The notes below the pieces were generated by a model that was given only the letters and a program-made list of their open reading frames with translations, searched no databases and was not told the DNA's origin. From Bryobacterales bacterium (lineage in GTDB: Bacteria > Acidobacteriota > Terriglobia > Bryobacterales > Bryobacteraceae), in NCBI GenBank assembly GCA_025463005.1, contig JAOAPR010000164.1:1-36082 (forward strand): DNA of 36,082 nt, written 5' to 3'. The translations under genes were made by a program, and so were the position numbers. Of the stretch, positions 23,666 to 31,194 are shown one piece after another (positions within the stretch are counted from its first letter, which is position 1; each line of letters begins with the position of its first letter).

Positions 23666-24324
23666 GCAGCAGTTTGCAAAAGAAGATCACCGTTCTGGTT
23701 TGCGATGATCATGCCCTTTTTCGGGAAGGGGTGAAGACCATTTTGAATTCGCAGCCGGACATAGAGGTCGTCGGCGAAGCGGCGGATGGGAAGGAGGGCG
23801 TCGAGCAGGCGATTCGCCTGTATCCCGACGTCGTCCTCATGGACATCTCCATGCCCGTGCTCAAGGGATTCGAAGCGGTTCGGAGAATCAAGAAGGCGCG
23901 GCCCGATATAAAGATCCTCATTCTCACCGTGTATGACGACGAAGATATGGTCGCCAGGTGCTTGGATGCGGGAGCGGCAGGCTACGTCTTGAAGGACTCA
24001 CCTCCGCTGCAACTTGTTTACGCCATCCAAACCGTGCACCACGGACAGCAGTATATGAGTCCGCGGGTCCTCACCGGCGTGGTTCGCCAGTACATCTCGC
24101 AGCCGGCCGATTTCAGGGGCGGTTATGAGCTGCTGAGCGACCGCGAGCGCGAGATCTTAGTGCTGCTGGCGGAAGGGCAGTCCTTGAAAGATATCGCGAC
24201 CCGGCTGAACTTGAGCGTCAAGACCGTGGACGCGCACAAGTACAATCTGATGCGAAAGCTCGATCTGCATGATCGGAGCGAACTTATCCGTTATGCCATT
24301 CGCAAACGGCTGGTAGAGGCGTAG
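23662..24324 (+). CDS. NarL/FixJ-family response regulator
   Basis: A 220-residue DNA-binding response regulator. The receiver spans 1-125 with phosphoacceptor Asp61 in VVLMDISMPV, the acidic pair in VCDDHALFREG, and Lys in GYVLKDSPP. A LuxR-type helix-turn-helix fills residues 155-212 (LSDREREILVLLAEG, then IATRLNLSVKTVDAH). The start is a GTG overlapping the kinase stop, with GGAGAAGGAA just upstream. It is the obvious partner of the preceding kinase. It lies 228 bp upstream of the mini-NRPS operon, so it is a candidate regulator of that operon, although the operon's best promoter match is of the sigma-54 type, which NarL proteins do not normally activate. Confidence 0.93.
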   Translation: MSSSLQKKITVLVCDDHALFREGVKTILNSQPDIEVVGEAADGKEGVEQAIRLYPDVVLMDISMPVLKGFEAVRRIKKARPDIKILILTVYDDEDMVARCLDAGAAGYVLKDSPPLQLVYAIQTVHHGQQYMSPRVLTGVVRQYISQPADFRGGYELLSDREREILVLLAEGQSLKDIATRLNLSVKTVDAHKYNLMRKLDLHDRSELIRYAIRKRLVEA

Positions 24325-24396
24325 AACCATCGATTCCATTTAACGGAATTATCCTGCTCCGTCGGGCCGCCCGCAAACCCGCAGGCCAATGGTTCT
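24323..24396. repeat. Nested inverted repeats between the response regulator and the mini-NRPS operon
   Basis: AGAACCAT (24323-24330, overlapping the regulator's stop) is repeated inverted as ATGGTTCT (24389-24396). Between them a second short inverted pair, ATTCC/GGAAT, lies near 24334-24350. The outer arms end 15 bp before the -24 element of the operon promoter. The structure could be paired protein-binding half-sites or a large stem-loop ending the upstream transcript; there is no T-run. Confidence 0.4.
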
Positions 24397-24411
24397 TGAG
24401 TCCGCTGCCTT

Positions 24412-24427
24412 TGGCACACGTCTTGCT
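24412..24427 (+). promoter_or_regulatory. Strong sigma-54 (-24/-12) promoter match for the mini-NRPS operon
   Basis: TGGCACACGTCTTGCT matches the consensus TGGCACGNNNNTTGCW at every position except the G after TGGCAC. It is the best match in the window. Transcription is predicted to start near 24438, giving a leader of about 115 nt that contains a hairpin and the ops-like GCGGTAGCT. Confidence 0.7.
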
Positions 24428-24451
24428 CCCTTCCTACAAGTGCAAGCGTTT

Positions 24452-24477
24452 CTGGGGCACCTGCGCCAGCGGTAGCT
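24452..24477 (+). promoter_or_regulatory. Leader hairpin plus ops-like element of the mini-NRPS operon
   Basis: A hairpin at 24452-24469 (CTGG.GC, loop ACCT, GC.CCAG, one G-G mismatch) runs directly into GCGGTAGCT (24469-24477). The element begins about +31 from the predicted start. The 11-mer AGCGGTAGCTT is identical to the one in the leader of the NusG paralogue, and the order promoter, hairpin, core is the same. Confidence 0.65.
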
Positions 24478-24552
24478 TCGCCCCCACGCGCGTACTGAGC
24501 CTGTTCGAGGCTCCGTATCCGGCTTCCTGAGGCTTTGACGGAGGGAGAAACG

Positions 24553-25611
24553 ATGTCTACGAATCTCGTGCTGGTGGGAGAGTCTCCTCAAGTCCACGAA
24601 CCAAGAGCCTCAGAATCCCTGCAGGTGTTTTCGACCTGTCCATCCTCGCTCGCTACCCCGGATGACTACGTCAAAAGAATCACCGACGTGGCACTTTGGA
24701 GTGAAGCGGCAGGCTGCACGGGCATCCTGATCTACACCGACAATTCGCTGGTAGATCCGTGGCTGGTTAGCCAGATTATCCTGCAGCGCACGAATGCGTT
24801 GTGTCCCCTGGTGGCTGTTCAGCCGGTGTATTTGCACCCGTATTCCGTGGCGAAGATGGTCTCGACGCTCGCATTCCTCCACAGCCGCCGGGTATTCCTG
24901 AATATGGTCGCCGGCGGGTTCAAGAACGACCTTACCGCCCTCGGCGATGCTACGCCTCACGACAGCAGATACCAGAGACTGGTGGAGTACACCCACATCA
25001 TCCAGCGGTTGCTGGACGGCTCTTCGCCGGTTACATTCCAGGGGCAGTTTTATCAGGTGAAGAATCTCACTTTGAACCCCCGCATGGCGACTGAGCTCCG
25101 CCCAGGCTTTCTGATGTCCGGATCGTCCGAGGCCGGAATGGCCGCTGCCCAATCGACCGGAGCCGTCGCGGTCCAGTATCCCGAGCCGCCCGGTAAGAGC
25201 GATGCGGCACAATCCGCCGATAGTGGTCCGCGCGGAATCCGAATCGGAATCGTCACGCGTCCACGAGAGGAGGACGCCTGGGAAGTTGCCTACACTCGAT
25301 TCCCTGAAGATCGGCAAGGGCAGCTCACCCGGCAGTTCGCGACGAAAGTCTCGGATTCGGCCTGGCACCACCGTCTTTCAGAAATCGGCCAGCAATCTGA
25401 TGGGCCGCGGGATACGTATTGGCTGCACCCCTTTGAGAACTATCAGACTAATTGTCCCTACCTGGTCGGCGCTTACGATGATGTGGCAGGTCAGGTCAGT
25501 CGCTACATGCAACTGGGATTTCGCACCTTCATCCTTGATATCCCGGCCGCGGAAGAAGAGTTCGAACATATCGGCAGAGTCTTTGAGGCTGCGCGGAGCG
25601 CGGTTCGATGA
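24553..25611 (+). CDS. LLM-class flavin-dependent monooxygenase (luciferase/SsuD-like)
   Basis: A 352-residue TIM-barrel oxidoreductase of the bacterial luciferase-like superfamily, which uses reduced FMN and oxygen. The SsuD-type blocks VQPVYLHPYSVAKMVSTLAFLHSRR (about 80-105, shown in part by LHPYSVAKM) and FLNMVAGGFKNDLTALGD are visible. So are RYQRLVEYTHIIQRLL and FLMSGSSEAGMAAAQSTG, which would hold the FMN phosphate. The N-terminal 20 residues are extra. In NRPS clusters such enzymes hydroxylate carrier-bound or free amino acids at C or N, whereas SsuD itself cleaves alkanesulfonates; the operon favours the first role. ATG 24553 has GGAGGGAG close upstream. The gene overlaps the adenylation gene as ATGA, so it is the first of a tightly coupled operon. 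Confidence 0.85.
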   Translation: MSTNLVLVGESPQVHEPRASESLQVFSTCPSSLATPDDYVKRITDVALWSEAAGCTGILIYTDNSLVDPWLVSQIILQRTNALCPLVAVQPVYLHPYSVAKMVSTLAFLHSRRVFLNMVAGGFKNDLTALGDATPHDSRYQRLVEYTHIIQRLLDGSSPVTFQGQFYQVKNLTLNPRMATELRPGFLMSGSSEAGMAAAQSTGAVAVQYPEPPGKSDAAQSADSGPRGIRIGIVTRPREEDAWEVAYTRFPEDRQGQLTRQFATKVSDSAWHHRLSEIGQQSDGPRDTYWLHPFENYQTNCPYLVGAYDDVAGQVSRYMQLGFRTFILDIPAAEEEFEHIGRVFEAARSAVR

Positions 25612-27320
25612 TCGCACGGATGCAGAACTGGCTGACCACCCAGGCTCAGCGGCGACCCGAGGCGACAGCCGTCGTGTTCCGCGGACAGCCGACTACTTAC
25701 GGAGCTTTGGAACAGGCCAGCAACCGGCTTGCTAGAGCGCTGCGGATGGCGGGTTGCACGCGCGGAGATCGGGTCGGTTTGCTTCTGCCTAAGTCCGCCA
25801 AATCGCTGATTGCGATGTTTGGTGTTCTCAAAGCGGATTGCGCCTATGTGCCGATCGATGCCGCCAGTCCCGTGGCGCGTATCGAGCGAATTCTCCAATC
25901 GTGCGAATGCCGGTGCCTGCTCGCGGAACAATCTGCCGCGAGCTTGTTGAACGCGCTTATCGCCAACGGTTTTCTGTCAAACGGTCTGGTGGCAAACGAT
26001 CGCACGGCGAGTTCGCCGCGGATTATATGGATGGATCGCGCTGAAATGGACGGCGGCGGCAACCTGCCGCGCGGTGCCGAGGCTCCCTTGCTCTGGGAGG
26101 ATCTCCAGGGACTGCCCGACTCCCCCGTCGAGTCCCGGAACGATCCGAACGACCCCGCTCATATCCTGTTCACATCCGGATCCACAGGCACGCCCAAGGG
26201 TGTGCCGATTACGCATTCCAATGTGATCCATTTCGTCCGCTGGGCGGTGGCTTATTTCGGAATAAGCCGGGCGGACCGGATCTCTGGCCATCCGCCACTG
26301 CACTTCGACCTTTCCACCTTCGACATCTACGGCACCATCGCCGCCGGCGCGCAGCTTCACCTGTTGCCGCCGGAGGCTAGCGTGCTGCCACACTGGCTGG
26401 CGGATTTTATACGGGACTCTGAATTGACGCAATGGTTCTCGGTGCCCTCCGCTCTCTTGCCGATGGCGAAATTCGACGTGCTCGAGCAAAATGATTTTCC
26501 GGCGTTGGAGCGACTCCTTTGGTGCGGCGAAAAGTTCCCGACTCCGGCTCTCCGGTACCTGATGAGACGCCTGCCGCACGTAACGTTCGTCAATCTGTAC
26601 GGCCCTACCGAGGCGACCATCGCCAGCAGCTACTACCGGGTGCCGCGTTGCCCGGAAGACAACACGGCTGAAATACCCATCGGCCAAGCCTGCCACGGAG
26701 AAACGCTGCTCGTGCTGGACGACCAGATGAATCCGGCCGCTCCTGGCGAAGTCGGCGATCTGTATATCGGGGGCGCAGGCCTTAGCCCTGGTTACTGGCA
26801 AGATCCCGAGAAGACAGCGGAGGTCTTTCGGCCGAATCCATACGGCTCGAGTCCGGCGGACCGCATATACAAGACCGGCGATCTGGCGAGAATCGGCGAC
26901 GACGGGATGATTTATCTGCTAGGCCGGTCCGACTCGCAGATCAAGAGCCGGGGATACAGGATTGAACTCGGTGAAATCGAGGCAGCCGTTCAAGCAGCGC
27001 CAGGAGTGCAAGACGCCTCTGTGGTCGCCTTGGATTCGGATGGTACGGAAGGCCCCACTATCTGCTGCGCTTATGTCCCGGTTCCGGGGCTCAATCTGGC
27101 TCCCGCGATTCTGAAGAGAGAAACGAGTCGTTTCCTGCCTCATTACATGATTCCCGCGCGCTGGATGGTCCTGGACTGCATGCCGCATAACAGCAACGGG
27201 AAGACTGACCGCGGGCAAATCCGGGAACGCTTCCGTAAGCAAAGCGGTGAATCTCAAATGGCGGCGCAGGGGTCTAGTGTGCAAAGCGGATCGAAGGAGA
27301 CTCACGCGCATGCCAGGTAA
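25608..27320 (+). CDS. Stand-alone NRPS adenylation domain
   Basis: A 570-residue amino-acid-activating enzyme consisting of one adenylation domain, with no condensation, carrier or thioesterase part. Core motifs are intact: A3 ILFTSGSTGTPKGVPITH (about 184-201), A4 HFDLSTFDIYG, A5 NLYGPTEAT (about 329), A7 YKTGDLARI, A8 SRGYRIELGEIEAA and A10 NSNGKTDR with the catalytic Lys near 533. Asp in FDLS matches the carboxylate-independent Asp235 that holds the alpha-amino group in GrsA-type domains, so an alpha-amino acid is expected. By eye the pocket reads roughly D-L-F-S-L-C-L-I-A-K, a hand alignment that may be off and does not name the substrate safely. It would load the carrier protein encoded next, whose start overlaps this gene by 11 nt. 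Confidence 0.93.
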   Translation: MIARMQNWLTTQAQRRPEATAVVFRGQPTTYGALEQASNRLARALRMAGCTRGDRVGLLLPKSAKSLIAMFGVLKADCAYVPIDAASPVARIERILQSCECRCLLAEQSAASLLNALIANGFLSNGLVANDRTASSPRIIWMDRAEMDGGGNLPRGAEAPLLWEDLQGLPDSPVESRNDPNDPAHILFTSGSTGTPKGVPITHSNVIHFVRWAVAYFGISRADRISGHPPLHFDLSTFDIYGTIAAGAQLHLLPPEASVLPHWLADFIRDSELTQWFSVPSALLPMAKFDVLEQNDFPALERLLWCGEKFPTPALRYLMRRLPHVTFVNLYGPTEATIASSYYRVPRCPEDNTAEIPIGQACHGETLLVLDDQMNPAAPGEVGDLYIGGAGLSPGYWQDPEKTAEVFRPNPYGSSPADRIYKTGDLARIGDDGMIYLLGRSDSQIKSRGYRIELGEIEAAVQAAPGVQDASVVALDSDGTEGPTICCAYVPVPGLNLAPAILKRETSRFLPHYMIPARWMVLDCMPHNSNGKTDRGQIRERFRKQSGESQMAAQGSSVQSGSKETHAHAR

Positions 27321-27630
27321 CGAAACCTCCGAGGCTCTGGTGCGCGAGATCGGCAAACTTATGGCCGAAAAGCTGCTGGTGGACGTCGCATCTCCCGAAC
27401 AGGACCTGTTGGCTGGCGGAGTTCTCGATTCGCTCACGCTGATTCAGCTGCTGGTGAACCTGGAGCAACATTTCGGAGTGCGGATTCCTCTGGAAGAGCT
27501 TCAGATCGAAGATATTCGCTCGCTCCAAGCCCTCGCTCACCTGGTGGAGACGCACAAGCTGCATTCCCCGGCGCCAGTGACCGAGGCTGAGCGCCGGCCG
27601 TCGCTGAACGTGGCCCGTCAAGGAGGGTGA
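27310..27630 (+). CDS. Peptidyl/acyl carrier protein
   Basis: A 106-residue carrier protein. The phosphopantetheine attachment serine is Ser41 in GGVLDSLTLIQLLVNLE, and the four-helix pattern continues with FGVRIPLEELQIEDIRSLQALAHLVE. The last 20 residues are a polar tail. The start ATG has GAAGGAG about 10 nt upstream and lies within the end of the adenylation gene. It is the only carrier in the operon, so the pathway probably handles a single tethered amino acid rather than building a chain. The phosphopantetheinyl transferase that would activate it is encoded two genes downstream. Confidence 0.92.
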   Translation: MPGNETSEALVREIGKLMAEKLLVDVASPEQDLLAGGVLDSLTLIQLLVNLEQHFGVRIPLEELQIEDIRSLQALAHLVETHKLHSPAPVTEAERRPSLNVARQGG

Positions 27631-27640
27631 TACGAGCGTC

Positions 27641-29449
27641 ATGAACGTTTTAGGAATAAGCGGTCTGGAAGGAGCCATGGCTTTTAAGAAAGCGCATTGG
27701 CCTGGCCTGGAGGATCGCGAATACCGGATTTCACAGGGACATGACTCTGCCGCGGCACTCGTGGTCGACGGCGTCCCAGTCGCGGCAGCGGCCGAAGAAC
27801 GTTTCAACCGCCGCAAACACAGCGGAGACTTCCCGGCCAGCGCCATCCAATACTGCCTGAGGCACGCCGGGTTGACCCTGGATGATATCGACGTGATGGC
27901 GCATTCGTTCGATTACGCGCCCTACGAGAAAGCGTATTCGATGGACGCGACGACGCGTGAACTGTATCGGGACGTGTACTCGCGAAATGCTCTCCTGTCC
28001 CTCGCCAATCGGGACCTGCCGGAGTTCCCGGAGGAACGGATTCGCCATGTCAGTCATCATCTGGCGCATGCCGCCAGCGCCTACTACACTTCCGGATGGG
28101 ACGAGTGCCTGGTGGTGGTAGCCGACGGAATGGGCGAGGCGCAAGGGGTCTCCGTCTATTCCGGACACACGGGCAAGCTCGACCTGCTCGCCGAGATGTC
28201 GGCTCTAGATTCAATCGGCATTCTGTATTCGTTGATTACGCTCCACCTGGGTTTCGATTTCAATTCCGATGAGTACAAAATCATGGGCCTCGCTCCCTAC
28301 GGAGATCCCAGCCGTTTCCGGCCTTTCTTCGAACAACTGGTCCAATTGCATCCGGATGGTTCTATCCGTATCCCGGCGCTAAGATGCAACCGGACGCGGG
28401 AGGAACGTGAGAACTATGGTGCAACCCGCCGCCATCTGCGAGAGAACCTGCTTCCAGCCCGCGAGCCTGAAGACGAAATCACGGATGATCATCGCGACGT
28501 AGCCGCCGCCTTGCAGGAGTGTCTTGACAAGGTAATGCTTCACATCTGCGGGCGCTTCGGAGAGGCCACGGGATCGCGCAGGCTGGTGCTGGCCGGCGGC
28601 GTGGCTTTAAATTGCACGGCCAACGGCCACTTGCTCCGGGCGGGACTCTTTGATGAAATTTACGTTCAGCCGGCGGCTGGGGATGACGGCTCCGCGCTGG
28701 GTGCGGCCCTGCACTGGGCCGCGCAAGCTGGAGAAGTTTCCAACGTCCGATTTCCAACTCCGTTTTTCGGCCCGGCATATTCGACGCAGGACATCGAAGC
28801 GGCTCTGGCCGGGTTCGGTGAACAAATCGAGGTCCAGCGTTACGACAGTCTGGGTGAAACCTGCGCTCAAGCGGCGAGGCTCATTGCGGAAGGTCGCGTG
28901 ATCGCCTGGTATCGGGGACGCATGGAGTTCGGACCGCGCGCGCTGGGTCACCGCAGTATTCTGGCCGATCCCGGGCATCCGGAAATGCGCGACCGCATCA
29001 ACGCCATGGTAAAAATGCGGGAAGCCTTTCGTCCGTTTGCTCCCGCGGTTTCCTGCGAGCAGGTGCATCAGTGGTTCGAAGTGCCGTCCGGAACGGAGCT
29101 GCCCTACATGATTACGACCGTGGACGTCCGCGAGGAGTTCCGCGCCGAACTGCCCGCCATCACGCACGTGAATGGATCCGCCCGGGTACAGACCGTATCC
29201 TCACTGGACAATGCGGAGTTCCACACGCTCTTGAAAGCGGTGGGAAAAATCACTGGACGCGAAATGGTGCTCAACACCAGCTTCAACGTTAAGGGGCAGC
29301 CAATCGTCAACACACCGCGCGAGGCGCTCGAAACCTTCCTGGGAACCGGCATTGAATATGTGTTCCTGGAGAACGTTATGATCGGCCGTCGCAATGCCGC
29401 GGTGAGCCATATCCAGCTTGCGGGGGAGACCGTAGGGGCCTTAACATGA
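27641..29449 (+). CDS. NodU/CmcH/TobZ-family O-carbamoyltransferase
   Basis: A 602-residue enzyme that moves a carbamoyl group from carbamoyl phosphate, via carbamoyl-AMP, to a hydroxyl of a natural product. The N-terminal Kae1-like domain has GHDSAAALVVDG and AAAEERFNRRKHSGDFP. The metal histidines lie in SHHLAHAASAYYTSGW (about 137-152), ADGMGE follows, and VLAGGVALNCTANG is at about 325. The C-terminal YrdC-like domain has EFGPRALGHRSILADP and MREAFRPFAPAV. Length is standard for the family. A strong AAGGAGGGTGA sits before the ATG. The hydroxyl it needs could be made by the flavin monooxygenase of the same operon. That reaction order is inferred. Confidence 0.93.
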   Translation: MNVLGISGLEGAMAFKKAHWPGLEDREYRISQGHDSAAALVVDGVPVAAAAEERFNRRKHSGDFPASAIQYCLRHAGLTLDDIDVMAHSFDYAPYEKAYSMDATTRELYRDVYSRNALLSLANRDLPEFPEERIRHVSHHLAHAASAYYTSGWDECLVVVADGMGEAQGVSVYSGHTGKLDLLAEMSALDSIGILYSLITLHLGFDFNSDEYKIMGLAPYGDPSRFRPFFEQLVQLHPDGSIRIPALRCNRTREERENYGATRRHLRENLLPAREPEDEITDDHRDVAAALQECLDKVMLHICGRFGEATGSRRLVLAGGVALNCTANGHLLRAGLFDEIYVQPAAGDDGSALGAALHWAAQAGEVSNVRFPTPFFGPAYSTQDIEAALAGFGEQIEVQRYDSLGETCAQAARLIAEGRVIAWYRGRMEFGPRALGHRSILADPGHPEMRDRINAMVKMREAFRPFAPAVSCEQVHQWFEVPSGTELPYMITTVDVREEFRAELPAITHVNGSARVQTVSSLDNAEFHTLLKAVGKITGREMVLNTSFNVKGQPIVNTPREALETFLGTGIEYVFLENVMIGRRNAAVSHIQLAGETVGALT

Positions 29450-30198
29450 AAACACTCTCGCGGAACCGCTGGATGGCGCTCCGCAATTGGCCGGAACTGC
29501 AGCAAGATGAGATCCACATCTGGAAGGCAGATCTGGACGCCATCGCCGCGCAGCGTCCCGGCCTTGAACGCACTCTGGACCCGGACGAGATCAGGCGAGC
29601 CGGTCAGTATAGCAGCGCGGCCGATCGCGACCGCTACATTCTCTCCTGTGCGGTGCGGAGAAATATCCTGGCGCGATATCTGAGAACCAAACCGGGCGAG
29701 CTCGAGTTTACTTATGGACCCAATGGAAAACCGGAACTCGCCAACGGAAAGCTACGGTTCAATATCTCCCACTCCTACGGGTTGGCAGTGTGCGCGGTCA
29801 GCAGATCGCTCGACGTGGGCGTAGACGTCGAGCGTATACGGGCGGGTGTTGAGGAGGAGATATCCGGCTGGTTCTTCTCGCTCCGGGCAATTCGGTATCT
29901 CGAAGCCCTTCCTCAACCCTTACGGCGCCGAACGTTTTTCCAGGGATGGACGCGGATGGAGGCCTATGGCAAGGCTTTGGGTTTAGGCCTCACGGTGAAT
30001 TTCGAGAACGTTGAGGCCCTGCTGGGCACCCCAGATGCATGGTTTCGCGGCGCGGGCAGCACTCCGGCGGAAAGCGTCCCTTGCCGGCTTCAGGACTTCC
30101 ATCCCCGCAAAGGTTACGCCGGCGCGCTCGCGGCCCGCGGAGGCGAGTGCAAACTCAAATACTGGACATGGCAGCCTCGCTACGCTCTCGCAGCATAG
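29446..30198 (+). CDS. Sfp-type 4'-phosphopantetheinyl transferase
   Basis: A 250-residue enzyme that would convert the apo carrier protein to its holo form with coenzyme A. The family blocks are YGPNGKPEL, FNISHSYGLAVCAVS, GVDVERI (Mg-binding Asp and Glu) and FFQGWTRMEAYGKALGLGL. In the last block the usual WxxKEAxxK reads WTRMEAYGK: the Glu that binds Mg and the final Lys are kept, but the first Lys is Met, a substitution that may lower or retune activity. The segment before it (FFSLRAIRYLEAL) also lacks the usual Glu. The ATG overlaps the carbamoyltransferase stop, which places it firmly in the operon as its last gene. Confidence 0.9.
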   Translation: MKTLSRNRWMALRNWPELQQDEIHIWKADLDAIAAQRPGLERTLDPDEIRRAGQYSSAADRDRYILSCAVRRNILARYLRTKPGELEFTYGPNGKPELANGKLRFNISHSYGLAVCAVSRSLDVGVDVERIRAGVEEEISGWFFSLRAIRYLEALPQPLRRRTFFQGWTRMEAYGKALGLGLTVNFENVEALLGTPDAWFRGAGSTPAESVPCRLQDFHPRKGYAGALAARGGECKLKYWTWQPRYALAA

Positions 30199-30264
30199 CG
30201 TTGCGGTCGGTTCGAGGTAGTAGCGGCACTCCCCCTGTCAGCTTCCGTCCAGGAAACAAACCGA

Positions 30265-30278
30265 TTCTCCTAGGAGAA
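30265..30278. repeat. Perfect 14-bp palindrome upstream of the metallo-hydrolase gene
   Basis: TTCTCCTAGGAGAA is a full inverted repeat without spacer, 51 bp before the ATG of the next gene. It could be an operator for a dimeric repressor. No T-run follows, and no linked regulator is obvious. Confidence 0.4.
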
Positions 30279-30328
30279 CGGACTATCCATCAATCAGGAC
30301 AGATCGAAAATCTGTTATCCTCCCCGGC

Positions 30329-31192
30329 ATGAGCCGTACAGTTCGCGTCCGCATTGCGGTTACGCTGTTCGCGCTGCTGGGAGCGTGGGCCGCCTACACG
30401 CAGAATTCGCCCACGCCGAATCAAAACGCCCCTCGCCCCGCCGTCGCACAGAAAGTCAAGGACGGCCTCTACATGATCTCGGGCGAAGGCGGGAATGTCG
30501 CCGCACTCCTCACGGACGAAGGTGTGCTCCTGGTCGACGACATGTACGATCGCAACTACGCGGCCGTCATGGACCAGGTGAAATCGCTCAGCGAGAAGCC
30601 GGTGCGTTACGTGCTCAACACGCACCAGCATGACGATCACTCCGGCAGCAACGCCCGGATGCTTGCGGCGTCGGTAGAAATCATTGCGCACCGCAACGCG
30701 CGGGTCAACATGATTGCGCTGAAACAGCCCGGAGCGCCCCGCGTCACCTTCACCGATGAAATGGAAGTGCACCTGGGCGGCAAGGAAGTCCGCACCCGGC
30801 ATTATGGACGCGGCCATACCGGGGGCGACGCCGTCATTTATTTCCCCGAGCTCAAGGTGATCCATACCGGCGACCTGTTTCTCACGCGGCCCACGCAGCC
30901 GTACATCGATTACGCCAACGGCGGGAGCGCTCTCGAATGGACGAAGGCGCTGGATGAAGTTTTAAAACTCGACTTCGACACGATTATTCCTGGCCACGGT
31001 CCACTCTCCGACCGCACCGGCCTCCTGAAGTGGCGTGCCGATTTCGAGACCATGCGAAATCGGATCGGGGGCATGGTTCGCCAGGGAAAGAGCAAGGAAG
31101 AAGTCTCGCAGACGCTGGTGAAAGATTTCGGCTGGCCGCCGGGCGGTCTCGCTATCGCGCAAGTAGACGCGTTCATTGCCGAGATGAAGTAG
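30329..31192 (+). CDS. Secreted MBL-fold metallo-hydrolase
   Basis: A 287-residue metallo-beta-lactamase-fold protein with an N-terminal signal peptide (about residues 1-25, ending near AAYTQ). The zinc motif HxHxDH is NTHQHDDHSG with His99, His101, Asp103 and His104. Later ligands are in RHYGRGHTGGDAVIYFP, IHTGDLF and IIPGHGPLS. It belongs to the broad group of periplasmic MBL proteins that includes SoxH-like quinoprotein-associated hydrolases; no substrate can be named. There is no clear Shine-Dalgarno before the ATG, and a TATCC-like -10 box lies immediately upstream (about 30317), so a very short or leaderless transcript is possible. The following membrane protein gene starts 2 nt after the stop. 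Confidence 0.85.
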   Translation: MSRTVRVRIAVTLFALLGAWAAYTQNSPTPNQNAPRPAVAQKVKDGLYMISGEGGNVAALLTDEGVLLVDDMYDRNYAAVMDQVKSLSEKPVRYVLNTHQHDDHSGSNARMLAASVEIIAHRNARVNMIALKQPGAPRVTFTDEMEVHLGGKEVRTRHYGRGHTGGDAVIYFPELKVIHTGDLFLTRPTQPYIDYANGGSALEWTKALDEVLKLDFDTIIPGHGPLSDRTGLLKWRADFETMRNRIGGMVRQGKSKEEVSQTLVKDFGWPPGGLAIAQVDAFIAEMK

Positions 31193-31194
31193 CG

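Noticed and set aside
24553-25611. The SsuD-like monooxygenase as a sulfonate-degrading partner of the ComA/ComB pathway
   Set aside because: It is 14 kb away, overlaps an NRPS adenylation gene and belongs to a family often used in NRPS pathways; a sulfonate link would be guesswork.
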